Assembly (NCBI RefSeq): GCF_008704855.1
Contig: NZ_CP023691.1
Span: 4,712,001 to 4,776,000 of the forward strand
DNA from: Streptomyces platensis
GTDB taxonomy: Bacteria; Actinomycetota; Actinomycetes; Streptomycetales; Streptomycetaceae
Reading direction: 5' to 3'
DNA: 64,000 bases
Shown piece by piece: positions 56,178 to 63,640 of the stretch (positions within the stretch are counted from its first letter, which is position 1; every line of letters starts with the position of its first letter). The position numbers and the translations under genes are program-made. The notes under the pieces are model-generated. The model was not told the DNA's origin, made no database searches, and saw only the letters and a list, made by a program, of their open reading frames with translations.

Positions 56178-57728
56178 ATGAATGATTGGCTGGAGGGGCC
56201 GCTCGACGGGAACTGGCGCGACGGCCAAGCACAGGACCACATCGGCACCGGGCAGATATGGCACCCGGGCGAGTACGCGTCTCAGGTGCACCCGGGTGAG
56301 TACGCGTCCCACGTGTACCCGGGTGAGTACGCGTCTCAGGCGCAGCCAGGCGCATACGTGCCTCAGGCGTACCCGGCTGAATACGCGTCTCAGGTGCACC
56401 CGGCACGGCCGCCCAACCCCTACGACGGGTACGACACCGGCCCGCAGACCCTGGTGCCACCACCCCGCTTGAACGGTCACGTCGACGACGGTTACCTCAA
56501 CAACGGTTACCTCAGCGACGGTCAGCTCAGCGATGGGTACCTCAGCAACGGCCACGGCAGCAACGGCCACGTCAGCAACGGTTACCTCGCCAATGGCCAC
56601 GTCACCAACGGCCACCTCAGCGACGGCCAGCCCACCGACGGTCACCCCGACAACGGACGCCCCGTTGCCCGCACCGGCGGTACGGGCCCGGGCGGCGGCA
56701 CCACCGTCCGGGGCCGGCGCGCCCCGGAGCCGCCCAGCCGGCGCCGCCGGATCACCCGGGCGCTGATCGTGCTGTCCACCGTGCTGGCCCTCGGCTCCGT
56801 GGGCACCTACGTCTGGGCCGACACCGAGCTCCACCGCGAGGTCGATCTCGGCAAGATCCCGGACCGCCCGGCGCAGGGCCAGGGAACCAACTACCTGATC
56901 GTGGGCTCCGACAGCCGGGTGGGCCTCTCCGAACGTGCCAGGAAGGACCTGCACACCGGCGGTTCGGCCGACGCGGGCCGGCGCACCGACTCGATGATCC
57001 TGCTGCACACGGGCGCCCACGGCACGACCATGGTGAGCCTGCCGCGTGACTCGTGGGTGACCATCCCGGCACACATCCGCCCCGAGACCGGCAAGCACTA
57101 CCGTGCGACGAAGAACAAGCTCAACGCGGCGTTCTCGTTCGGCGGCCCCGACCTGCTGGTCCGGACCATCGAGGCCAACACGGGCGTGCACGTCGACCAC
57201 TACACGGAGATCGGCTTCGCCGGCTTCGTCGGCATCGTGAACGCGGTCGGCGGCGTCCCGATGTGCCTGGACCGGGACATCAAGGACGAGAAGTCGGGCG
57301 CGAACCTGAAGAAGGGCTGCCACACGCTCGACGGCCGTACGGCACTCGCCTTCGTCCGCCAGCGCCACCAGGAGGCCCAGGGCGATCTGGGCCGCAGCCA
57401 GAACCAGCAGAAGTTCCTGGCCGCCCTCGCCCACAAGGCCGCCACCCCCGGCGTCCTGCTCGACCCCGGCACGGTCTACCCGACGATGAGCGCGGGCCTC
57501 GGCACCCTCATCGTCGACAAGGACACCGGCCTGCCGAACCTCACCTCGCTCTTCGAGGCGATGAAGGCGGTCACCGACGGTGACGGCAAGCGGCTCAACG
57601 TCCCCGTCTCGAACCTCGCCCTCCAGACCCCCAAGGGCAGCGCCGTGCAGTGGAACGCCCGCCAGGCGCAACGGCTCTTCACCGAGCTGAACAGCGACCG
57701 CCCGGTGACGGTGGGGAAGAAGGGCTGA
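56178..57728 (+). CDS. LytR-CpsA-Psr (LCP) family glycopolymer transferase with repeat-rich N-terminus
   Basis: The ATG at 56178 has GGAGA 9 bp upstream. About 190 cytoplasmic residues consist of two repeat types (see repeats at 56262 and 56475). A single helix (ITRALIVLSTVLALGSVG) and an extracellular LCP domain follow. The LCP motifs are TNYLIVGSDSR, RRTDSMILLHTG, VSLPRDSWV, NALNAAFSFGG-like NKLNAAFSFGG, and GCHTLDGRTALAFVRQRH. LCP enzymes move glycopolymers from lipid carriers to peptidoglycan. Next to a glycan synthase, it could anchor that glycan. The repeats are specific to this protein and their role is unknown. Confidence 0.92.
   Translation: MNDWLEGPLDGNWRDGQAQDHIGTGQIWHPGEYASQVHPGEYASHVYPGEYASQAQPGAYVPQAYPAEYASQVHPARPPNPYDGYDTGPQTLVPPPRLNGHVDDGYLNNGYLSDGQLSDGYLSNGHGSNGHVSNGYLANGHVTNGHLSDGQPTDGHPDNGRPVARTGGTGPGGGTTVRGRRAPEPPSRRRRITRALIVLSTVLALGSVGTYVWADTELHREVDLGKIPDRPAQGQGTNYLIVGSDSRVGLSERARKDLHTGGSADAGRRTDSMILLHTGAHGTTMVSLPRDSWVTIPAHIRPETGKHYRATKNKLNAAFSFGGPDLLVRTIEANTGVHVDHYTEIGFAGFVGIVNAVGGVPMCLDRDIKDEKSGANLKKGCHTLDGRTALAFVRQRHQEAQGDLGRSQNQQKFLAALAHKAATPGVLLDPGTVYPTMSAGLGTLIVDKDTGLPNLTSLFEAMKAVTDGDGKRLNVPVSNLALQTPKGSAVQWNARQAQRLFTELNSDRPVTVGKKG
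56262..56396 (+). repeat. Five in-frame 27-bp repeats in the LCP gene
   Basis: Each unit encodes nine residues like HPGEYASQV. Units 1-3 and 5 are close in sequence; unit 4 is degenerate (QPGAYVPQA). They lie in the cytoplasmic N-terminus. Confidence 0.9.
56475..56654 (+). repeat. Twelve in-frame 15-bp repeats in the LCP gene
   Basis: The five-residue unit is G-(H/Y/Q)-(L/V/P)-x-(N/D), for example GYLSN and GHVTN. The array is uninterrupted and predicted disordered, just before the basic segment that precedes the transmembrane helix. Confidence 0.9.
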
Positions 57729-57736
57729 CCGCACCT

Positions 57737-57769
57737 GCCCACCCGGGCGCCCTCGCGGCCCGGGTGGGC
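57737..57769. terminator. Strong bidirectional terminator
   Basis: GCCCACCCGGGC and GCCCGGGTGGGC are perfect 12-bp arms around a 9-bp loop, between the convergent LCP and DoxX genes. Confidence 0.82.
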
Positions 57770-57783
57770 CGCCGGGCCCCCGC

Positions 57784-58233
57784 CTACAAGAACAACCCCC
57801 AAGCCCCATCGAGCGACCAGCTCTGCCAGCTCATGGCTAGGAGGGCGGTGAGGGAGATCAGGAGCATCATCAGGTTCTGGCCCTGTTCCGCCCAGTCGTG
57901 GATCATCAGGGCGAGGTAGATCAGGTTGAGGACGGCGCCGGCGACCAGGGCTATCGGGGTCAGGAAGCCGGCGATCAGGCCGAGGCCGAGGGCCAGTTCC
58001 GCGTAGGCGACGACGTAGGCCATCAGGCGGGGGTGGGGCTTCACCAGGCGGTCGAAGCTCTTGCGGATCACGGGCCACCGGTGGTCGGCGGCGATCCCGG
58101 CGGCCCAGGTGATGCCGCCACCGGTGAACCAGGTCTTCTTGTCCTTGTGGCGCCAGCTCTCCAGCCACCACAGGCCGAGGCCGATGCGGAGGACGGCGAA
58201 CCACTCGGCACCGCTGAGCCAGATCGTTTGCAT
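57784..58233 (-). CDS. DoxX-like integral membrane protein
   Basis: The ATG at 58233 follows GAGGGGG. Four hydrophobic segments in 149 residues include EWFAVLRIGLGLWWLESWRH and the family's YVVAYAELALGLGLIAGFLT. DoxX proteins take part in quinol/redox membrane complexes. The exact role here is unknown. It diverges from an amidohydrolase gene across a perfect 25-bp palindrome (58255-58279), so both probably answer to one regulator. Confidence 0.83.
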   Translation of the reverse strand: MQTIWLSGAEWFAVLRIGLGLWWLESWRHKDKKTWFTGGGITWAAGIAADHRWPVIRKSFDRLVKPHPRLMAYVVAYAELALGLGLIAGFLTPIALVAGAVLNLIYLALMIHDWAEQGQNLMMLLISLTALLAMSWQSWSLDGAWGLFL

Positions 58234-58254
58234 GCTGCCCCCTCGACTCCTCAC

Positions 58255-58279
58255 CTGAACTGACGATGCGTCAGTTCAG
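58255..58279. promoter_or_regulatory. 25-bp palindrome between DoxX and amidohydrolase genes
   Basis: CTGAACTGACG and CGTCAGTTCAG are perfect 11-bp arms around ATG. The inner CTGACG-N3-CGTCAG resembles sites of TetR-type regulators. No regulator gene lies next to it. Confidence 0.75.
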
Positions 58280-58358
58280 CGGAGGTTGCGCGATGCCGCA
58301 AGGGGTGGAGTTCCCGGCCTCTCCTTGTCGTCGGAAGGGTGAGCCCATAACCTCCGAA

Positions 58359-58373
58359 CTGATGGGCCGTCAG
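58359..58373. promoter_or_regulatory. Second, imperfect CTGA(C/T)G-N3-CGTCAG site
   Basis: CTGATGGGCCGTCAG shares the N3-spaced half-sites of the palindrome at 58255 with one change. It lies 49 bp before the amidohydrolase GTG, consistent with a second binding site for the same regulator. Confidence 0.55.
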
Positions 58374-58421
58374 ATATCGGTCCGGCGGCGTGACCATCCG
58401 GCAGGCAGTTGGGGGTACAGC

Positions 58422-59639
58422 GTGATCAGCAACCAGAGCGGCACGGCGGAGCTTCCCAGGGTCATCAGCGTGGATGATCACGTGATCGAGCCCGCGCACC
58501 TCTTCAGGACCTGGCTTCCGAAGAAGTACCAGGACAAGGGCCCGAAGCCCTTCACCGCCGGCATCGGCGAGCTGGCGTACGTCGGGGGCAGGTACCGGTT
58601 CACGACCGACCCCGAGGGCCAGATCACGGACTGGTGGGAGTACGAGGGGCTGATCTTCCCGTACAAGCGCATCATCGCGGCCGTGGGCTTCTCCCGCGAC
58701 GAGATGACGCTGGACGGGATCACCCGGGAACAGATGCGGCGCGGATGCTGGGACCCCAAGGCCCGGCTGGCGGACATGGACCTCAACCACGTCGAGGCGT
58801 CGCTCTGCTTCCCCACGTTCCCGCGCTTCTGCGGGCAGACCTTCGCCGAGGCCGAGGACAAGGAGGTCGGGCTGGCCTGCGTGCGGGCGTACAACGACTG
58901 GATGGTGGAGGAGTGGTGCGGGGACAGCGGTGGCCGGCTGATTCCGCTGTGCCTCATCCCGTTGTGGGACATCGATCTGGCGGTCGCCGAGATCCGGCGC
59001 AATGCCGCGCGCGGGGTACGGGCGGTGACCTTCAGCGAGATACCTACGTACCTGGGGCTGCCGTCCATCCACTCCGGCTACTGGGACCCGTTCTTCGCCG
59101 CGTGCGAGGAGACGGGCACGGTCGTGAACATGCACATCGGCTCGTCGTCGCAGATGCCCGCGGCGTCACCGGACGCACCGCCCGCCGTGCAGGCGTCCCT
59201 GAGCTTCAACAACGCCATGGCGTCGATGATGGACTTCCTGTTCAGCGGCGTCCTCGTGAAGTTCCCGCGGCTCAAGCTCGCCTACAGCGAAGGCCAGATG
59301 GGGTGGATCCCGTACGCCCTGGAGCGCGCCGACGACGTCTGGGAGGAGCACCGGGCGTGGGGCGGGGTGAAGGACCTGATCCCCGAGCCGCCGTCGACGT
59401 ACTACTACCGGCAGATCTTCTGCTGCTTCTTCCGCGACAAGCACGGCGTCGCCTCGATCGAGACCGTAGGGGTCGACAACGCCACCTTCGAGACCGACTA
59501 CCCGCATGTCGACTCGACCTGGCCGCACACGAAGCAGGTGGCGGCCGAGCATATGGCGGGCCTTTCCGACGAGGTGACGTACAAGCTGCTGCGCGGCAAT
59601 GCCATCCGGATGCTGGATCTGCCCTTCGATCGGGGCTGA
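58422..59639 (+). CDS. Amidohydrolase-2 family metal-dependent hydrolase or decarboxylase
   Basis: The GTG at 58422 follows GGGGG. The N-terminus PRVISVDDHVIEPAHLF has the family's metal-binding Asp-His start. Later motifs are VNMHIGSSSQMP, LAYSEGQMGWIPY and FETDYPHVDSTWPH (metal/acid residues). It is 405 residues long and cytoplasmic. The group includes decarboxylases and hydrolases of aromatic or cyclic acids. In actinobacteria, genes with this VDDHVIEP start often lie in lipid or xenobiotic catabolic regulons. The TetR-like sites upstream agree with that. The substrate is unknown. Confidence 0.88.
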   Translation: MISNQSGTAELPRVISVDDHVIEPAHLFRTWLPKKYQDKGPKPFTAGIGELAYVGGRYRFTTDPEGQITDWWEYEGLIFPYKRIIAAVGFSRDEMTLDGITREQMRRGCWDPKARLADMDLNHVEASLCFPTFPRFCGQTFAEAEDKEVGLACVRAYNDWMVEEWCGDSGGRLIPLCLIPLWDIDLAVAEIRRNAARGVRAVTFSEIPTYLGLPSIHSGYWDPFFAACEETGTVVNMHIGSSSQMPAASPDAPPAVQASLSFNNAMASMMDFLFSGVLVKFPRLKLAYSEGQMGWIPYALERADDVWEEHRAWGGVKDLIPEPPSTYYYRQIFCCFFRDKHGVASIETVGVDNATFETDYPHVDSTWPHTKQVAAEHMAGLSDEVTYKLLRGNAIRMLDLPFDRG

Positions 59640-59703
59640 GCGGCTGCGCCCCGGAGGCCGGCCTGGTCGATCAGGGCTGAGCGGCCGCGTCTCGCACACC
59701 GGT

Positions 59704-59753
59704 CCTGTCCGGCACCGGCACCGTCCATGTCGTGGCCGGCGGTGCCGGACAGG
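59704..59753. terminator. Bidirectional terminator
   Basis: CCTGTCCGGCACCG and CGGTGCCGGACAGG are perfect 14-bp arms with a 22-bp loop, between the convergent amidohydrolase and Ala-rich protein genes. Confidence 0.75.
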
Positions 59754-59768
59754 CCGTCGCGGTGCGTA

Positions 59769-60299
59769 CTACCGCCAGCCCGCGGTCCCGGCAGCGGCGA
59801 CGGCGGCTGCCTCGGCCGACTCCGCCTCGGCGTTCAGCGCCTCGCTCCTGCCCATGCCGTCCCTCCCCGCGGCCGTGCCGGCGGCTTGCGAGGCCTTGAG
59901 GGCGGCGTGGTACGCGGCATCGGCGAGTGCGCCGGCGCCGTGGGACTGCGCGATCTGGGCGGCGAGGACGGCGGCAGCGGCGGCGTTCCGGGCCTGACGG
60001 GCGTCGGCCGCGGGGTCCGGGGCTCCCTTGGCCAGCGCGGCGAGCGCGTCGGCAGACAGGCGAAGGGCATTGGCGGCCTTCGCTGCCGCCTCCGTGGGTA
60101 CGGCGATCACGGCCGCCGGGTCCGCTTCGACGCCGGCGGCGCGGCAGGCGGCCCTGGTGCGGTCGGAGGCGCTTCGCGCACGCGCGGTGTGCCGCTTTCT
60201 GAGTGCTTCTTCGGTGCTCAGGACCGCTGTTCCGGGGCTCAGGGTGGTTCGGTCCGGTAAGGCGCCCTGGTGCGACGCGTCTCCATGGGACTCGCTCAT
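59769..60299 (-). CDS. Ala-rich cytoplasmic protein, unknown
   Basis: The ATG at 60299 follows AAGGAG, a strong ribosome binding site. The 176-residue protein starts MSESHGDASHQG and becomes an almost continuous Ala-rich helix (AALKASQAAGTAAG; SAEAAAVAAAG), probably coiled coil. It has no signal peptide and no domain I know. Such Ala-rich helical proteins can be structural or filament-like. No function is assigned. It diverges from the FkbM methyltransferase. Confidence 0.7.
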   Translation of the reverse strand: MSESHGDASHQGALPDRTTLSPGTAVLSTEEALRKRHTARARSASDRTRAACRAAGVEADPAAVIAVPTEAAAKAANALRLSADALAALAKGAPDPAADARQARNAAAAAVLAAQIAQSHGAGALADAAYHAALKASQAAGTAAGRDGMGRSEALNAEAESAEAAAVAAAGTAGWR

Positions 60300-60545
60300 T
60301 GCCGTCTCCTTGTCTGTCAGAGCGACAGTGCTGCGTACTGGGTATCCCCTGGCGGGTCCGGGCACCGTGTGTGCCGAGGCCGCGCCGCGGGTGTCGCGCA
60401 GGGTGGCACGCCGGGCCGCAACAGACCAGAGCGGTGTCCGATTCCCTCGTACGCCGAGTAGGCGCCGTGGCCGCGGAGATAAGGCTCGTATGGAGGCAGC
60501 GGCGCGCCACGGCGCCGAGCGAAGCCGGCGGAAAGGCGAGAACGG

Positions 60546-61517
60546 ATGAGCAACACCCTGAGCAAGACCCTGAGCAAGACCCTGAGCAACGCCCTGAGAG
60601 ACACCCTGAGGGAGACCCTGCTGACCCTCGGGCGCGGATATCTGAGGGACGCCCCCGGATCGCTGGGCAAAGCGGCACTCGCCACGTGCTGCCTCAATCC
60701 GTGGTTACGGCAGCGCCCGCGCCAGCGGGTCGTCCGCACCCGATTCGGCGCCGCGATGGCCGTGGACACACAGGATCTGATCCAGCGCTTTGTGTATATG
60801 TTCGGCGTGTGGGAGCCGCATATGACGCACTGGCTGAAGCGCCGGCTCCGCCCCGGGGACACGTATATCGACGTCGGCGCCAATGTCGGTTACTTCAGCC
60901 TGCTCGCCGCACAGCTCGTGGGGGAGCGGGGCCGGGTGGTGGCGATCGAGGCCTCGCCGACCTTTCACGCCAGAATCCTCCAGCATGCCGCGCTCAACGA
61001 CTGCCACCACCTCCGCGCCGTCAACACCGCGGTCGCCGACGAGCGGAAGACGGTGACCCTCATCCGTGCGAGCTCGAACAACATGGGGGCGGCCAGCATC
61101 GTCCCGTACGGGGGCCCCGCCGAGGACATCCGCGAGATCGAGGCACGCCCGCTCCCCGACCTTCTCGACCCGGACGAGGTCGCGTCCGCCCGGGTGATCA
61201 AAATCGATGTGGAGGGCGCTGAGGGCGGTGTGATCCGCGGCCTGGCCCCCCTGCTCGACGCACTCCGGCCGGACGCGGAGATCACCGTGGAGGTGACCCC
61301 GGAGCGGATGGCGGCGCTGGGGGAGTCGCCCGAGGAACTGCTCAAGACGATGCGGGAGCACGGGTTTCACGTCTACCGCCTCCCCAACAGCTATGACCCG
61401 GGGAGCTATCCGGCGGCGATGCGCCGGTCGGGGGGCGTGCCGGTGCGGTGGCGGCACCCGGTGGTCGAGGAGAGCGATCTGATCTTCTCGCGGGTCGATG
61501 CGGAAACGCTCCCCTGA
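60546..61517 (+). CDS. FkbM-family methyltransferase with repeat N-terminus
   Basis: The first 25 residues come from a 12-bp tandem repeat. The methyltransferase core has motif I DTYIDVGANVGYFSLLAAQL, acidic motif II VVAIEASPTFH, and the family's late motif VIKIDVEGAEGGVIRGL. FkbM enzymes O-methylate sugars or polyketides. The convergent GT2 nearby suggests a glycan or glycoconjugate target. The ATG at 60546 follows GGAAAGGCGAG. Confidence 0.9.
   Translation: MSNTLSKTLSKTLSNALRDTLRETLLTLGRGYLRDAPGSLGKAALATCCLNPWLRQRPRQRVVRTRFGAAMAVDTQDLIQRFVYMFGVWEPHMTHWLKRRLRPGDTYIDVGANVGYFSLLAAQLVGERGRVVAIEASPTFHARILQHAALNDCHHLRAVNTAVADERKTVTLIRASSNNMGAASIVPYGGPAEDIREIEARPLPDLLDPDEVASARVIKIDVEGAEGGVIRGLAPLLDALRPDAEITVEVTPERMAALGESPEELLKTMREHGFHVYRLPNSYDPGSYPAAMRRSGGVPVRWRHPVVEESDLIFSRVDAETLP
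60549..60620 (+). repeat. Six 12-bp repeats at the 5' end of the FkbM gene
   Basis: Units follow the pattern AGCAA(C/G)ACCCTG, encoding SNTL, SKTL, SKTL, SNAL, RDTL and RETL. The array starts directly after the ATG, so changes in copy number would keep the frame. Confidence 0.9.
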
Positions 61518-61525
61518 GGGGCCCG

Positions 61526-62296
61526 TCAACCGACCCCCGGATAGCCCCAGTTCAGCCGCGCCAGCTCCCGTGCCCTGGCCTCCACGACCGCCATACGGGC
61601 CTCACGTTCGGCGGCCTGGGTGTGGGATGCCTGGCTGGTCGCCTGGCCGGGCCACTTCCGGTAGTGGAGGCCCACTTCGGAGGAGAACCAGCCGCGGCTC
61701 GTGGCGTTGAGGGCGAGCAGCAGGCCGGTGTCCTCCGAGGCCGGCAGGGCCATCCAGCCGCCGAGGGCGAGCACCAGGTCGCGGCGCATGAAGAGCGTCG
61801 CCGGGTGGACCTGGGCGCGAAAGCCGTTCGCCTTCCAGTAGTCGAGCACGGCTCCGCGCTCGACCGGCCCGGGCTCGGGGTCGCCGGGGAAGCCGGCGGT
61901 GGAGCCGTCGGGCAGCAGATCGAGGACGCGGGACGTCGCCCAGCCGAGGCCGGGGTCGCTTTCGAGGGCGGCCAGGTCACGGGCCAGTGCACCGGGCGCC
62001 AACTGGTCATCGGCGTCCAGGACCTTGAGGTACTCACCCTCCGCGTGCGCGAGGGCGATGGTGCGGGCGACGCCGGGGCCACCGGCCCGCCCCTGCCGGA
62101 ACGTCACCCGCGCGTCGTCGGGGACATGGGGGGCGACCGCGTCGCTGGTGCCGTCCTCCTGGATGACCCAGTGCCATTCCCACCCGTCGGGGAGCTCCTG
62201 CTGGCAGAGCGACCGGTAGGCGTCCGGCAGGAAGTGTGCCGAGGGCGGATGGACGGCGGTGACGATGATGATGCGCCGGCGCACGGCACTCACCAC
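61526..62296 (-). CDS. Glycosyltransferase family 2
   Basis: The 256-residue protein has the GT-A core IIIVTAVHPPSAHFL, a donor-binding segment WVIQEDGTSDAV, the DxD-like motif KVLDADDQLAPGAL, and the acceptor-side ALPASEDTGLLLAL. No membrane helices are seen, so it is a soluble or peripheral transferase. It overlaps the GntR gene by 7 bp on the same strand, so the pair is co-transcribed. Sugar and acceptor are unknown. Confidence 0.9.
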   Translation of the reverse strand: MVSAVRRRIIIVTAVHPPSAHFLPDAYRSLCQQELPDGWEWHWVIQEDGTSDAVAPHVPDDARVTFRQGRAGGPGVARTIALAHAEGEYLKVLDADDQLAPGALARDLAALESDPGLGWATSRVLDLLPDGSTAGFPGDPEPGPVERGAVLDYWKANGFRAQVHPATLFMRRDLVLALGGWMALPASEDTGLLLALNATSRGWFSSEVGLHYRKWPGQATSQASHTQAAEREARMAVVEARARELARLNWGYPGVG

Positions 62297-63078
62297 CTTT
62301 CCAGGGGAGTGGTGAACAGCAATTCCGTGCGGTCGCCGGGCAGGACGACGTCAGAGACGTCGACGACCCGGTCGTCGACGTCGATCGAGGTCTTCCGGAG
62401 GGCGAGGACCGAAGTGCCGGGCGGGAGTTCCAGCTCCGCGGCCTCCTCCGGCGTCGGCGGGCGGGCGGTGACGCGCTCCTCGACGCGGTCGAGCTCGATG
62501 CCGACGCTGTAGAGCTGGCTCTGCGAGCCCCCGGGCCACGGCTCGTTCGACTCGTCCAGGAGAGCGGGGTTCCGCGCGATCAGATCGTGGACCAGATACG
62601 AGGTCACCAGGCTGAAGGGCGCGTTCTCGGCCGCGTAGCGGGTGCGGTAGGTGCGTTCGAGGAGGGTGGTGCCCTCGGGGAGGCCGAAGGCTTCGGCGAG
62701 GTCCCGGTGCGCCTCGATCGTGCGGTACGACGCGTGGAAGACCAGGTCGCCGACCGCCAGGCCGGTGTCGTGCTCGGTGGCGCCGGTCTGGGCCCGTTTC
62801 GCCAGCGGCTCGCGGGCCCGGTCCTTCTCCCACTGGTGGCGGAGGTTCGAGCGCAGTGCCGGGGTGCGTGGCCGGCGCACGAAGTTGCCGCGGCCGTGCT
62901 GCTTCTCGATCAGGCCTTCGTCCCGGAGGGCGCGGAGTGCCTCGCGGACGGTCGGCACGCTGCGCCGGAACCGTTCGGCGAGCTTCGACTCGGCCGGCAG
63001 TCTGTCCCCGGGCTTCAGCTCACCCGTACGGATGGCCGCGCGGAGCTCGTCCGCGATCCGCTCGTACGCCACTGCCAT
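62290..63078 (-). CDS. GntR-family regulator with UTRA domain (HutC subfamily)
   Basis: The winged helix includes AESKLAERFRRSVPTVREAL and KQHGRGNFVRRP. The C-terminal UTRA ligand domain has LLERTYRTRYAAENAPFSLVTSYL and VLALRKTSIDVDDRVVDVSD. The subfamily senses sugars, amino acids or related small molecules. The overlap with the glycosyltransferase gene suggests regulation of that gene. GntR regulators of this short-operon type often control themselves. Confidence 0.92.
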   Translation of the reverse strand: MAVAYERIADELRAAIRTGELKPGDRLPAESKLAERFRRSVPTVREALRALRDEGLIEKQHGRGNFVRRPRTPALRSNLRHQWEKDRAREPLAKRAQTGATEHDTGLAVGDLVFHASYRTIEAHRDLAEAFGLPEGTTLLERTYRTRYAAENAPFSLVTSYLVHDLIARNPALLDESNEPWPGGSQSQLYSVGIELDRVEERVTARPPTPEEAAELELPPGTSVLALRKTSIDVDDRVVDVSDVVLPGDRTELLFTTPLERW

Positions 63079-63577
63079 GGGTGCTCACCGTTCCGTTCCC
63101 CGGCGCCCGGGACGGCTCGTCCCCGCCGGACGGCCCCACCTTACGACTCCTCAAGAGGTGTTGAAGTGAGGAGGCGAGGAGGCGTACGTGCCACCAGGGC
63201 GGGCGTCCTCAGAGCACCGGGAAGCACCGGGAAGTCCTTCAGCTCCGGTTTCCCCTGCCGGAAATCGGGCGACCCGAGAGTTGTTTCCTGAGGGGCGGCA
63301 TCGGTATGTGAATCCGCGACCATTCCGCCCGAGAGGCCCCTTGCCCCGGAATTCGGGTCTCCGGTCCTTCCGGTGCGCAAAGGCCCGTGCAATGGAGACA
63401 GGGCATGAAAGGACCCGATCGCTGGCGACGGGGGATGCACCAGCGATCGGGCTGTGGCCAAGAGTAGCAAGGCCGGCCGCGCGGTGGGAGATAACTGCGG
63501 AAGTGGAACGCGGAGTTGTGGTTGGAGTCACGTGGCGCGGGCCGCCGGAGGGGGAAACCGAGGGCCGCGGTCGCTGC
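63079..63577. other. Intergenic region upstream of GntR gene
   Basis: I find no gene I would defend in these 500 bp, although a 109-codon minus-strand frame (63141-63470) is open. Its one strong element is the hairpin at 63414-63451. Confidence 0.5.
63414..63451. terminator. Hairpin with 12-bp perfect arms
   Basis: CCCGATCGCTGG and CCAGCGATCGGG surround a 14-bp loop. It could be a second terminator behind the WD40 gene or part of the leader of the GntR transcript. Confidence 0.5.
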
Positions 63578-63607
63578 GGCGCCGGGCGGGTCAACCCGTC
63601 CGGCGCC
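63578..63607 (-). terminator. Terminator of the WD40 gene
   Basis: GGCGCCGGGCGGGT and ACCCGTCCGGCGCC pair at 13 of 14 positions around a 2-bp loop, 34 bp past the stop codon. Confidence 0.7.
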
Positions 63608-63640
63608 CGGGCCCCGCCGTTCGACAGGAGCCCGGCGCCG

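Noticed and set aside
56262..56654. Tandem repeats considered as a CRISPR array
   Set aside because: Units are directly adjacent without spacers, keep one reading frame and lie inside an LCP gene.
54924..57809. Long minus-strand open frame opposite the glycan synthase and LCP genes
   Set aside because: It is antisense to two well-supported genes. Its Val-Ala-rich periodic part is just the complement of the repeat arrays.
63141..63470. Possible gene of 109 codons upstream of the GntR gene
   Set aside because: No ribosome binding site, no recognisable motif, mixed codon bias, and it contains half of a strong hairpin.
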